This document shows positions 1 through 9,040 of a stretch of DNA of 37,736 nt, piece after piece. The notes under the pieces were generated by a model that was not told where the DNA came from, made no database searches, and worked only from the letters and a program-made list of their open reading frames with translations. The position numbers were made by a program, and so were the translations under genes. Each line of letters begins with the position of its first letter. Position 1 is the first letter of the stretch. The stretch is from an uncultured Clostridia bacterium (GTDB taxonomy: Bacteria; Bacillota_A; Clostridia; TANB77; CAG-508): NCBI GenBank assembly GCA_948852375.1, contig CAQOYX010000005.1:1-37736 (forward strand), read 5' to 3'.

Positions 1-60
1 ATATTTATTTTAGTTATTTCTATTGCATTTATTAGTTTTACCATACCCTATTTAAAGTAA
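1..60 (+). CDS. C-terminal end of an unidentified protein (partial)
   Basis: One frame is open from the window edge to TAA at 58-60 and encodes about 19 hydrophobic residues ending IPYLK. A hairpin with a T-run follows at 113-141, as expected after a gene end. Too little is present to assign a family. It could be the last membrane segment of a membrane protein, or chance in AT-rich DNA. Confidence 0.3.
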   Translation: MFILVISIAFISFTIPYLK

Positions 61-112
61 TAAATACATTATACCAATTAGCACAGTGGAAGATCAAGAG
101 TAGTTTTTGAGG

Positions 113-141
113 AAAAAGAAGCAATTAAATTGCTTCTTTTT
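113..141 (+). terminator. Rho-independent terminator
   Basis: The arms AAAAAGAAGCAATT and AATTGCTTCTTTTT form a long stem around a one-base centre, and the 3' arm ends in a T-run. It separates the upstream gene from spoIVA. The A/T symmetry means it could work in both directions. Confidence 0.7.
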
Positions 142-180
142 GTATTTCGTAATGTAATTTTAAAATTTTTCCAAAAATAG

Positions 181-210
181 GAATATTCCCTGTTCTAATA
201 AATATACATT
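181..210 (+). promoter_or_regulatory. SigE-type sporulation promoter of spoIVA
   Basis: GAATATT (181-187) fits the SigE -35 consensus KMATATT. It lies 15 bases before TATACATT (203-210), which fits the -10 consensus CATACAHT except for its first base. spoIVA is transcribed by mother-cell SigE in Bacillus subtilis, so motif and gene agree. The spoIVA start is about 50 bases downstream. Confidence 0.6.
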
Positions 211-258
211 AATAAAGTTAAATTTGTACAAACATTTTTCAAGGGGAGGAAATTATAG

Positions 259-1740
259 ATGGAAAATTTAGGCTTATATCAAGATATAGCAAGACGTACA
301 GATGGAGATATCTACATAGGTGTTGTTGGTCCTGTTAGGACTGGTAAATCTACTTTTATTAAGAAATTTATGGACCTATTGGTAATTCCAAATATTGATA
401 ATGAATTTAAAAGGGAACGTGCAAGGGATGAACTTCCACAAAGTGCTGGTCGGAAGAACTATTATGACTACTGAACCAAAATTTGTTCCAAATGAGGCAA
501 TTGAAATTACTGTTGGCGAAAATTTGAAACTAAAAACAAGACTTGTTGATTGTGTTGGTTATCTTGTAAATAATGCTATTGGTTATTTAGAAGATGATGT
601 TCCTAGAATGGTAAAAACTCCATGGTATGATGAGGAAATTCCTTTTGAACAGGCTGCTGAAATCGGAACTAAAAAAGTTATAGAAGAGCATTCTACTATA
701 GGTATTTTAGTTACAACAGATGGATCTATTACAGATATTCCAAGGGAAGACTATATTTCTTCAGAAGAAAGAGTTGTAAATGAATTAAAAGCATTAAATA
801 AACCTTTTATTATTGTTTTAAATTCAAATGAACCATATTCAGAATATACAAAAGAACTTGCAAGAAAACTCGAAGATAAATATCAAACAGCAGTTATTCC
901 TACTGACTGTGCAAACTTAAACACAGATGACTTAAACGATATTTTTGCAAGAATTTTATATGAATTTCCAATTGAACAAATAAATATCAATTTTCCAAAA
1001 TGGGTTGATGGTTTAAATGATGAACATTGGTTAAAAAATAATTTATATTCAGAAATAAAAGATGCTTTCTCTGATGTTAAAATATTAAAACAAATTGACA
1101 TTGGAATTAGCAAAATTCAAAAAACTGAAATAATAGAAAGAACAACTCTGTCAGAAATAACTTTAGGAAATGGTAATGTAAATATAAGCATAGATTTAAA
1201 AGAGGAATTATTCTACAAGGTTTTAACAGAAATTTCTGGTGTTAATATTTGTAATGAGGGTGATTTATTTTCTATTATTACAGAACTTGCAAAAACAAAA
1301 TCTGAATATGATAAAATTGCGTATGCATTAGAGGAAGTCAAACAAAAAGGTTATGGAATTGTTACTCCTTCAGCAGAAGAATTAATTTTAGATGAACCAG
1401 AAATGGTAAAACAAGGCTCTAGGTTTCGGTGTAAAATTAAAAGCTAAAGCACCAAGCATACACATGATAAGAGCTGATATAGAAACTGAAGTATCTCCTA
1501 TAGTTGGAAGTGAAAAACAATCTGAAGAATTAGTAAATTACTTACTTTCTGAATTTGAAAATGACCCTAAGAAAATTTGGGAATCTAATATTTTTGGAAA
1601 AAGTTTACATGAATTAGTAAACGAGGGACTACAAAATAAACTTTGCAGAATGCCAGAAGATGCCCAAGGAAAACTTCAAGAAACTCTAGAACGTATCGTA
1701 AATGAAGGTAGCCGGAGGACTAATTTGTATTATATTATAA
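259..1740 (+). CDS. spoIVA: Stage IV sporulation protein A, interrupted by three CGG +1 frameshift sites
   Basis: SpoIVA is the mother-cell ATPase that polymerises on the forespore to build the coat basement layer. The N-terminus carries the P-loop GPVRTGKS, and the protein ends GGLICIIL as in other SpoIVAs. A GGGGAGG ribosome site precedes ATG 259. The frame breaks at CGG 451-453, 1427-1429 and 1713-1715. Dropping the C each time restores SAGGRTIMTTEPK, RFGVKLKA and EGSGGLIC. The corrected product is 492 aa, exactly the B. subtilis length. Without shifting, translation ends at about residue 71 and the polymerising protein is lost. The third site lies only nine codons before the stop. The gene is preceded by a SigE-like promoter and followed by a terminator. 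Confidence 0.95.
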
Positions 1741-1747
1741 AAAAAAT

Positions 1748-1775
1748 AAAAATTGCCAAAATTTTGGCAATTTTT
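1748..1775 (+). terminator. Terminator after spoIVA
   Basis: A perfect 28-base palindrome with core TTGCCAAAATTTTGGCAA is flanked by A- and T-runs and lies eight bases after the spoIVA stop. It ends the spoIVA transcript before the gerA operon. Confidence 0.8.
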
Positions 1776-1791
1776 ATTTTTCATCTATGAC

Positions 1792-1822
1792 GTATATTTT
1801 ATTCCACTTTTGGTAAATACTA
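1792..1822 (+). promoter_or_regulatory. Possible SigG-type promoter of the gerA operon
   Basis: AATACTA (1816-1822) resembles the forespore SigG -10 (CATACTA), and GTATA (1792-1796) about 19 bases upstream resembles its -35. gerA operons are SigG-dependent in Bacillus. The match is loose and the DNA is AT-rich, so this is tentative. Confidence 0.35.
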
Positions 1823-1855
1823 TTGTAAAACAAATTCTTATTTGGAGTAATTGTA

Positions 1856-3603
1856 ATGGATAATGTTAAGAAAAAAAGTATTTTTCAAAAATTTAATAGT
1901 TTATTTGAATATAAAGAAAATTCAGAATATAGCTTTACTATACCAGAAAACCCTAATGAAGTAAAAGATAAAAACATTTCTTATTTACAAGAAATAGCAG
2001 AACAAAAACCCAAAAGTGAAGCTAAAAACGTGTTTTCTACCTTAAAAGATAATTTAGAATATATGCAAAATAAATATCATAGTATTATCAATAGTGATAT
2101 TTTAACAAGGGAATTTAACTTAATTGCAAAAAATAAACAATATAGTGCATTTTTGCTTTATATTGATGGCATGGTAGATACTGCCTTAATTAATGACTTC
2201 ATCTTAGAACCTTTAATGCTATGTAATCGTACAAGTACTTCTTTTGAAACTTGTGATAAAATTATTTCTCAAACTGTTAGTAATAACATTAATATACGAA
2301 AAGTTAAAAAATTCAACTTATTAGATTACATTTTTAATAATCTTATGCCTCAAAATAGTGTAAAAAAAGTACAGGATTTTGATGAATTAGTATCAAGTAT
2401 TAATTCTGGAAATTGTGCTTTATTTGTTGATACTTTAGACACCGCATTTGATATTGATGTAAAAGGTTTTAAACAAAGAAGTGTTGATAAACCAAACAAT
2501 GAAATTGTAGTTCGTGGTGCTCAAGAGGCTTTTACAGAGGTTATAAGAACAAATACTTCATTATTAAGAAGACTGGTTAATAATGAAAATTTAATTATTG
2601 AAAATATGGAAGTTGGAAATCTAAGTAACACTAAATGTGCTGTTTGCTATATGAAAAACATTGCAAATGATGATCTTGTAAGTGAAGTAAAATATAGATT
2701 AAATAATATAAATGTAGACTACCTTATCTCCTCTCGGTCAACTTGAACAATTAATTGAAGATAATGGAAAATATAGTCTTCCACAACTAATATCAACAGA
2801 AAGACCAGATAAAGCTACAAACCACTTATTAGAAGGTAGAGTTGTAATTTTAGTTAATGGAAGCCCTTATTCATTAATTGCACCTGGCACTCTAATAGAT
2901 TTTATCTCTTCGCCAGAAGACTTAAATTTAAAATACCAATTTGCAAATTTATTAAAAATAATTCGTATACTTGCATTTATAATAACACTTCTACTTCCTG
3001 GACTATATATTGCAATTACAAATTTTCACCAAGAACTTATCCCGACAGAATTACTATTTGCGGTTGTTGCATCACGTGAAACTGTTCCCTTTCCTATTAT
3101 ATTTGAAATATTTTTAATGGAATTTTCTTTTGAATTAATACGTGAAGCTGGGCTTCGTGTTCCCTCTCCTATTGGTCCAACAATAGGTATTGTTGGAGCA
3201 CTCGTCCTAGGACAAGCTGCAGTTGAAGCAAGTATTGTTAGCCCAATCCTTATAATAATTGTTGCAATAACAGGTATTTCGTCACTTGCTATACCAGACT
3301 TTTCACTTGGTTTTCATTGTAGATTAGTAAGATTTGCTTATATTGTTTTAGGATATTTGCTTGGATTTTTAGGAATTGGTATTGGTTTATTTATACACTT
3401 TTTGGTGGTTGCTCGGATTAAAATCTTTCGGTTACCCATATTTACAACCATATGTACCTATAACCAGAGATTATAAAGGTCTTCTACTTGCACCTGCTTG
3501 GAAAAGAGAACATAGAGCAGATTTCTTAAATACGAAAATGCCAAAAAAACAAAATAAAATTAGCATGGGTTGGAAATATCCACGTTCTGATAAGGAGGTT
3601 TAG
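1856..3603 (+). CDS. gerAA: GerA-type germinant receptor subunit A, two CGG +1 sites
   Basis: This is the A subunit of a spore germinant receptor in the spore inner membrane. It has a soluble N-terminal half, then SSGQLEQLIED, then the membrane domain with family motifs RETVPFP, REAGLRVPSPIGPT and GQAAVEA. The start ATG has GGAG nine bases upstream. The frame breaks at CGG 2735-2737 (TCT CGG TCA, restoring SSGQ) and CGG 3414-3416 (GCT CGG ATT, restoring VAGLKSFGYPY). The corrected product is 581 aa, slightly long for the family because of an extended N-terminus. Unshifted translation would stop at about 296 aa, before any membrane segment. The gene is first in a three-gene operon and a strong AAGGAGG for gerAB sits at its 3' end. 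Confidence 0.93.
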
Positions 3604-3606
3604 TTT

Positions 3607-4716
3607 ATGAATTATTCTAAAGTTGGCTCTGTAGAAGCTATAGCATTAATTGTTGTTATTATACTAAATCATATTGTTTTAGATTTACCAAACCATTTCT
3701 TAAACACATGTGGTAATTCTGCCCCACTTAATATTATTTTTATTAGTATTCTTGTTTTTGTGTTTTTATATGTTGTCCTTAAACTTTTTAAAAATTTTGC
3801 AGGATATGATATATTAGATATATCTGAATTTTTAGGTGGTAAAACATTAAAAGTCGTAATTGGTACTTTATTTATTGCTTATTTTACATTATTATGTAGT
3901 ACACAACTTAGAAATTTTGGTGAGATGTTAAAAATAGTTTATTTTCCTAAATTACCTATTTGTTTACTTGTACTATTGTTCTTAGGTGTAGGTATAATAT
4001 CTAATAAATTTGGAGCAAATACTATATTTAAAGGGAATTTGATTGTTGTTCCTCTTGCTATGATAAATTTATTAATAGCCTATTTTTGTATATCGTTTAG
4101 GTTTGTGCCAGAAAAGATCTTTCCAATACTTGGCTATGGTGCAAATAAAACCTTTGTATCTGGTATGACAAATATATTTGCATTTACAGGAATTGCTTAT
4201 ATATATTTTTTACAACCAATACTAAAAAAAAGTAATAACTTTAAAAAAATTAGTTTCATTGGAATTGGAATTTCTTCGTTATATTTATTTTTAAGTATAA
4301 CATCTTTACTATTTTCTTTTTCTGATGTGCTATCTATAAACGAAATTTCTCCAATATATTTACTCATAAGAGCTGCAGACTTTGGACGATTTATAAAAAG
4401 ACCAGATGCTATATTCTTTTTAGGATGGATACTTTGCCTTATGTCTTATACAAGTATTACAATACTTCTTATTTCTCAGATATTTAAAAAGACTTGTAAC
4501 TTAAAAGCAAGATTTCCTATATGCTATGCTATTTCATCTATACTTTTTATAGTAGCTCTAATTCCTAAAGGAATGTTAGAAATTCGTTTCATAGAAAATG
4601 ATATTTATAAATACTTTACTCTTATTTTAGTATTTTTAATTTCATTTCTTATACTTCTTTTTGCTAATATTAAATATAAGAAACATGAAATGGAGCGTGA
4701 TTTAGTAAATGAATAA
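3607..4716 (+). CDS. gerAB: GerA-type germinant receptor subunit B (APC-superfamily permease-like)
   Basis: The 369-aa integral membrane protein has about ten hydrophobic segments and the usual length of GerAB/YndE proteins (PF03845). These bind germinants such as amino acids in the spore inner membrane and act with the A and C subunits. The start is fixed by AAGGAGG eight bases before ATG 3607. The 3' end overlaps gerAC by eight bases, indicating translational coupling. The gene has no in-frame CGG and is intact, unlike both operon partners. Confidence 0.9.
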   Translation: MNYSKVGSVEAIALIVVIILNHIVLDLPNHFLNTCGNSAPLNIIFISILVFVFLYVVLKLFKNFAGYDILDISEFLGGKTLKVVIGTLFIAYFTLLCSTQLRNFGEMLKIVYFPKLPICLLVLLFLGVGIISNKFGANTIFKGNLIVVPLAMINLLIAYFCISFRFVPEKIFPILGYGANKTFVSGMTNIFAFTGIAYIYFLQPILKKSNNFKKISFIGIGISSLYLFLSITSLLFSFSDVLSINEISPIYLLIRAADFGRFIKRPDAIFFLGWILCLMSYTSITILLISQIFKKTCNLKARFPICYAISSILFIVALIPKGMLEIRFIENDIYKYFTLILVFLISFLILLFANIKYKKHEMERDLVNE

Positions 4717-5952
4717 AATTTTTAAAAAATACATTGCTCTCTTCCTAATTCTAACCATTTCTTTAGCTTCACTTTCTGGTTGTTATAGTTATAGTGTTTA
4801 TAATATAGATCATCTAGCATATGCTGTCGCAATTGGTTTAGACGTTGGGGAAAATAATAAACTAAAACTTAGTTTTCAACTTTCTGTTCCAGGTGGCGAA
4901 AACCGGTGGTCGGCTCGTCTTCCCAATCCGATAACACACTTATAAATACAATAGAGTGTTCTTCTATAGATTCAGGAATTAATTTATTAAATAGTTATAT
5001 TAGTAAAGAAGTTAACCTTTCCCATTGTAAAGTTATAGTATTTTCGGAGGAATTTGCTTATAATGGACTATCTGAAACATTATATACCTTAATGAACAAT
5101 GTACAAATACGTCCAGACTGTAACATTATTATTAGTAGATGTAGTGCTGAATATTTTTTAAATAACTCAAAACCAACACTAGAAAAAATATCTGCAAGAT
5201 ATTATGAAGTTGCCCCAAGTTCTAGCGATTATACTGGATATACCGAAGATATTACTCTTAGTAAGTTTTTTTCAGATTTTACTAGCACTTATTCTCAGTG
5301 TTATGGAATTTTAGGTGGTGTAAATTCTAAAGGAACACAAGATAGCAATCCGTATGAATCAAGTACTGAAAAAGATTCTAATAATAAAGCAAATGAAACT
5401 CTAATATCAGGTAAGACAACTATTGAAAATATGGGACTTGCAGTCTTTAGAGACGATAAATTAGTAGGTGAACTTTCTGGAATTGAAACTGTATGTCATT
5501 TGATAATTACAAATAAGTTAAATATTTGTACTATTGTTATTAGTAATCCATTCGAAGAAGAAAAAAATATAAGTTTACGTTTACGTCTAACTGATAAAAC
5601 AAAAAATAAAGTTACACTTACTGATAATGGACCCTATATTACTTCAAAAATACGCTTGGAAGCAAGAATTTTAACAATGGACGAAAACTCAAAATATCTA
5701 GATGAAAAAAATTTGAAACAACTTGAAAAATATGCTAATTCTTATATAGAGAACCAAATATATCAATATTTATATTCTATATCTAAAGAATATAATAGTG
5801 ATATAGATGGGTTTGGAAGATTGGTTACAAAAAACTTTTTAACTTGGGATGATTGGAGAGATTATAACTGGTTAGATAACTTTAAGAATTCATTTTTTAA
5901 GGTAGATATTGAAACAAAAGTAAAATCTGGTCATATTTTAATGGAAACATAG
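4709..5952 (+). CDS. gerAC: GerA-type germinant receptor lipoprotein subunit C, two CGG +1 sites
   Basis: This is the lipoprotein component of the receptor. The signal peptide ends in lipobox LSGC with Cys25 as the expected lipidation site, then AVAIGLDVGENNKLKLSFQL as in Ger(x)C proteins. Two CGG sites lie seven bases apart: 4904-4906 (AAC CGG TGG) and 4911-4913 (GGT CGG CTC). Skipping the C at both gives ENGGGSSSQSDNTLINTIEC in one frame; skipping only one does not. The corrected protein is 413 aa, slightly longer than usual for GerAC. After this point the gene is open to TAG at 5950-5952. The start overlaps the end of gerAB. Confidence 0.92.
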
Positions 5953-5979
5953 TGTGTTTAATATAAAAAATATGTAAGG

Positions 5980-5995
5980 GCGATTTTAAAATCGC
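5980..5995 (+). terminator. Palindrome after gerAC, possible weak terminator
   Basis: GCGATTTTAAAATCGC is a perfect 16-base palindrome 27 bases after the gerAC stop. It lacks a following T-run, so it may protect the mRNA end or be a binding site instead. Confidence 0.4.
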
Positions 5996-6025
5996 TAGCT
6001 ATTTGAAAGGACGCTTGATAAAAGT

Positions 6026-6205
6026 ATGAAGATTGTAATCATGATTTTAAGTATATTTGTGTTTTTTAAGACATTATATTATGGAATATATGAATATAAA
6101 AAAAACAATAATAAAATAGCAGGCATTTCTATTATGATTATTGCTATAATATGTTTAGTAGTTCCAACTGTAATGGTTAATTTACGAATTGACTTGTCTA
6201 GGTAG
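6026..6205 (+). CDS. Small hydrophobic protein, 59 aa
   Basis: ATG 6026 to TAG 6205 encodes a 59-aa protein with two hydrophobic stretches, one at the N-terminus (IVIMILSIFVFF) and one near the C-terminus (GISIMIIAIICLVVPTVMV). They are separated by a charged loop containing KKNNNK. It looks like a two-helix membrane protein. The only Shine-Dalgarno-like sequence (GAAAGGA) is about 14 bases upstream, which is far. It lies 73 bases after gerAC and could be the last gene of that operon. I recognise no family. AT-rich DNA readily gives hydrophobic ORFs, so the gene is uncertain. Confidence 0.45.
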   Translation: MKIVIMILSIFVFFKTLYYGIYEYKKNNNKIAGISIMIIAIICLVVPTVMVNLRIDLSR

Positions 6206-6276
6206 ATTATTTTATACTATAAATATATGGCACAATTGCCCAAGTACAAATATCCTCGCTCATACAGGAGGTAAAT

Positions 6277-6306
6277 ATGCATAAATTAAGGAGGATTTTT
6301 CTATGA
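6277..6306 (+). CDS. Nine-codon ORF coupled to the next small ORF
   Basis: ATG 6277 is preceded by a strong AGGAGG and encodes MHKLRRIFL, stopping at TGA 6304-6306. Its two AGG arginine codons (6289-6294) are themselves the Shine-Dalgarno sequence of the next ORF, and its stop overlaps that ORF's start as ATGA. The layout resembles a leader peptide or a translational coupling device. No function is known. Confidence 0.4.
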   Translation: MHKLRRIFL

Positions 6307-6482
6307 AGAAACGGTTATCTATTATTTTTCAAGCTACTGTTGGAATTGCAGATTTTTTTCTTGGGATAATTTTTATTTTGTTTATTGTCAAAATAAAAAT
6401 TATCCCTCCTAATTCTTGCAATTTAACTCTTACAATCACTGTCATGTTATTGGGTTTGATAAATATTTTTGTTTTTATCTAA
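6303..6482 (+). CDS. Small ORF with CGG as codon 4 (59 aa in frame, 21 aa if CGG shifts)
   Basis: ATG 6303 follows AAGGAGG with good spacing. In the zero frame it encodes a 59-aa hydrophobic protein starting MKKRLSIIFQ with CGG (6312-6314) as Arg4. If this CGG behaves like the 25 sites in recognised genes, ribosomes shift +1, read MKKGYLLFF and stop at TAA 6367-6369, at the start of the 18-bp inverted repeat. The zero-frame product has two membrane-like stretches but reads straight through that repeat, and its end overlaps the ygiT-like gene on the other strand. I cannot tell which product is real. This is one of the few CGG codons with no family alignment to decide. Confidence 0.4.
   Translation: MKKRLSIIFQATVGIADFFLGIIFILFIVKIKIIPPNSCNLTLTITVMLLGLINIFVFI
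6363..6406. repeat. 18-bp perfect inverted repeat
   Basis: Two arms of 18 bases (6363-6380 and 6389-6406), beginning GGGATAATTTTT and ending AAAATTATCCC, flank the 8-base loop TTTATTGT. There is no T-run after the stem on either strand, so it is not a classical terminator. It lies inside or just after the small ORF at 6303. Confidence 0.75.
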
Positions 6483-6635
6483 TTGTTTTGCAACCTTATT
6501 ACTATATGATACTTCTCCACATTGTTTACATACTTGCGATGGTACATTTTTAATAATTATAATACAATTATCTAATTCAACCATAAATGTTGTATTTTTA
6601 TTTTCTAAATCTCCTTTACACATAAAACAATTCAT
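6447..6635 (-). CDS. YgiT-type zinc-finger protein, C-terminus apparently truncated
   Basis: The 62-aa product has two CxxC pairs (CFMC near residue 3 and CKQCGE near residue 36) and the conserved stretch NCIIIIKNVPSQVC, typical of YgiT/MqsA-type zinc-finger antitoxin domains. Family members usually continue to about 70 aa with a second-half helix and an MTE(I/V)-like end. Here the frame stops soon after VAKQLDKNKN. A +1 frame just beyond reads NMTVIV, suggesting a frameshift in the last ten codons. No CGG is present there. No toxin gene is adjacent, so it may be an orphan remnant. It is convergent with the small ORFs and lies just upstream of truB's 3' end. Confidence 0.7.
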   Translation of the reverse strand: MNCFMCKGDLENKNTTFMVELDNCIIIIKNVPSQVCKQCGEVSYSNKVAKQLDKNKNIYQTQ

Positions 6636-6709
6636 TTTACTTTATCTTTCCTTTCTCGTTTTCAAACCATCTTCCCATTTTATATTATCTAGATAATATA
6701 CTAGGAGTT

Positions 6710-7587
6710 CTACAATATAATATCTCTTTTCAAAGTTCCTGCTTTTATTTCTCCTGTTCCAATAAATATACCTTTTTCATTTTCTATTTTGTATATTCCA
6801 TTTTCTAAATCTTTTACTATTTTTACTCCATTTAAAAACATCTCTATTTGCTTACTGTTTAAGCAAATTTTAGGATTATCTTTTAATATTTTTTCAAATG
6901 TAATTAGATGCTTATTTAAAAACTCTGTATTGTCTTTGTTTTGTTTTATTTCTTCTATTGTAACTGCATCACTTATGTTAAATTTTCCAACTTGTATTCT
7001 TTCTAAGTCTTTCATGCATCCAATTGTATTTAATTTTTCAGCAATGTTTTCACATAAGGTTCTTATGTATGTTCCTTTTGAACATTCTACTGTAAAAATA
7101 ATTTCATTATTTTCTTTATCAAAGTTGTTTAAATATATATTATATATTTCTATATTTCTTGGTTGTATCTCTACTGTTTTACCTAAACGAGCATATTCAT
7201 ATAATTTTTTGCCATTTACTTTAATGGCAGAATACATTGGTGGATATTGCTCAAGTCTTCCGTATAAATTCTCGCAAAACTGATTTTACATCTTCTTTAG
7301 AAAATTGGTTTTTCCCGAATTTCATTTGTTTTTACTATATTTCCTGTTATATCAGCTGTGTCTGTTTTTATTCCTAGCTTTAAAGTAGCTTTATATATTT
7401 TATCATGTTCTATTAAATACTTAGATAATTTCGTACCTTTTCCAATAAGCACTGGCAACACACCAGTAGCATTTGGGTCTAACGTTCCAGTATGTCCCAC
7501 CTTTTCATTTAATGTTTTTTTTACAATAGCCACAACATCATGTGATGTATAATCTTTTTCTTTATTTATTAATATAATTCCATCCAT
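6710..7587 (-). CDS. truB: tRNA pseudouridine-55 synthase, two CGG +1 sites
   Basis: TruB makes pseudouridine 55 in the T-loop of tRNAs. The N-terminal part has GIILINKEKDYTSHDVV and the catalytic motif GHTGTLDPNATGVLP with its Asp. The frame breaks at CGG 7315-7317 (ATT CGG GAA) and CGG 7260-7262 (ATA CGG AAG). Skipping the two Cs joins NEIGKNQFSKEDV to FIGRLEQYPPMYSAIKVNGK, the conserved FxG..xQxPPxYSAIKV block, so the second shift gives the family's conserved glycine. The corrected length is 291 aa, normal for TruB. Without shifting the product stops at 96 aa. It is the last gene of the rimP-to-truB operon, with a hairpin between nrnA and its start. Confidence 0.95.
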
Positions 7588-7613
7588 ATACTATGCTCCT
7601 AATTTTACCATTA

Positions 7614-7640
7614 AAAGGGTTGCCATGGCTACAACCCTTT
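7614..7640 (-). terminator. Hairpin between nrnA and truB
   Basis: AAAGGGTTG and CAACCCTTT pair around a nine-base loop in the short gap between the nrnA stop and the truB start. It may attenuate transcription into truB. No strong T-run follows on the minus strand. Confidence 0.5.
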
Positions 7641-7648
7641 ACATTTTT

Positions 7649-8599
7649 CTATTTTAAATAATTCCTAACCTCATTTATAATTCTCTCTTTAGCTTCTCTA
7701 AGGGGTAGATGCATTGCACATCCTGCTGCTCGTATGTGGCCTCCTCCACCAAACATCATACATACATCTGATACATTAACATATTCATTTGAACGTAAAG
7801 ATCCTTTAAAGTATCCCTCTGCTTCTCTTAGCAGTATTGATACTTCTACTCCTTCTATTGTTCTTCCTATGTCTACTAGCCCATCATGGTCACCGTTTTT
7901 TGCCATAACTTTTTCTTCGTCTTCTTTTGTAATATATGTAAATGCTATTTTTCCATCTTCTAATAGTTCTAACCTGTCTATGGCAAGTCTCATAAGTGCA
8001 AAGTTTCCTTTTGTTCTTATTTCTAAAACTCTTCTATATACATCTGCTACGTTTACTCCTATACTTAATAACCATGATGTGAATTCAAAGGTTTCTTTTG
8101 ACGTTCCTTGATATTTAAATCCTCCTGTGTCAGTGATTATCCCTGCAAGTAAACATGTTCCTATTTCTTTTGTTATATTTACTCCTAAAAATTCTAAAAC
8201 TAATATTAATATTTGGCAACATGCTGGTGCATCTATATTTACAAAATTATAGTCTGCAAACATTGTATTACTTCCATGGTGATCTATGTTTATTGTTATT
8301 TTTGCATCTTCAAAATATCTTACAAATCCATTTAGTCTTTTTATATCTGATGCATCTAATGATATTGCTAGGTCGTATTGTTCTACATTTGTTTCTTTTT
8401 TTATTTCATTTGCTCCTGTTAGAAAATTAAATGTTTCTGGATATTCTGGTATTACTACATCTACATCTTTATTTAGCTGTTTTAGTGCATTATACATTGC
8501 AAGTGAACTTCCTATTGCATCTCCATCTGGAGATTCATGTGTTAATACTACAATTTTACTTGCTTTTTGTATTTCCTCTTTAATATTATCTAATGTCAT
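7649..8599 (-). CDS. nrnA: Bifunctional oligoribonuclease / pAp phosphatase (DHH family)
   Basis: NrnA degrades 2-5-nt RNA to mononucleotides and dephosphorylates pAp. The 316-aa protein has the DHH-family motifs in order: HESPDGDAIGS near residue 20, the single Asp in SLDASD, NIDHHGSN near residue 107, and the DHHA1 motif GGGGHIRAAGCAM near the C-terminus. The position between rbfA and truB is the usual Firmicute one. The start directly abuts the rbfA stop, implying coupling. The coding frame contains no CGG: the one CCG on the plus strand (near 7890) falls off frame, in AAC GGT. Confidence 0.92.
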   Translation of the reverse strand: MTLDNIKEEIQKASKIVVLTHESPDGDAIGSSLAMYNALKQLNKDVDVVIPEYPETFNFLTGANEIKKETNVEQYDLAISLDASDIKRLNGFVRYFEDAKITINIDHHGSNTMFADYNFVNIDAPACCQILILVLEFLGVNITKEIGTCLLAGIITDTGGFKYQGTSKETFEFTSWLLSIGVNVADVYRRVLEIRTKGNFALMRLAIDRLELLEDGKIAFTYITKEDEEKVMAKNGDHDGLVDIGRTIEGVEVSILLREAEGYFKGSLRSNEYVNVSDVCMMFGGGGHIRAAGCAMHLPLREAKERIINEVRNYLK

Positions 8600-8977
8600 T
8601 TAATCTTTCCTTTCTTCTTCTGGCTTTACATCTTTCATTATGTCTTTTAATATAGAATCTATTTTTGCACCATATTCTATTGAATCGTCTAATTCAAATA
8701 TTAATTCTGGTGTAATTCTTAAATTAATTCTTTGTGCTATTTCTGTTCTGATGTAACCTGACGATTTTTTTAAGGCTACTAGTGTTTCTTTTATGTTTTT
8801 TGAATTTAATATACTAACATATACTTTTGCATATTTTAAATCTGGTGTGATTTTTGCTTTTGTTACACTAATTAAACCTGTTACGTTTGGATTGTTTAAT
8901 TCATAATTAATTATATGACTTATCTCTTTTTTTAATTCCTCATTAATCCTTTCAAACCTTGTGTTATTCTTTGGCAT
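8600..8977 (-). CDS. rbfA: Ribosome-binding factor A
   Basis: RbfA binds the 30S subunit and helps mature the 5' end of 16S rRNA. The 125-aa product starts RFERINEELKKEISHIINYE and contains VTGLISVTKAKITPDLKYAKVYVS, the KH-like RbfA core. Length and place directly after infB are standard. The frame has no CGG and no interruption. Confidence 0.93.
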   Translation of the reverse strand: MPKNNTRFERINEELKKEISHIINYELNNPNVTGLISVTKAKITPDLKYAKVYVSILNSKNIKETLVALKKSSGYIRTEIAQRINLRITPELIFELDDSIEYGAKIDSILKDIMKDVKPEEERKD

Positions 8978-9040
8978 CTTTTTCCTCCTCTTTGTGCTAA
9001 TTTTTTAATTTTGTAGAGGGCAGCTCTTGTATCCGCCCAT

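Noticed and set aside
8155..8603. Plus-strand Leu/Phe-rich ORFs opposite nrnA
   Set aside because: Antisense shadows of a clear DHH-family gene.
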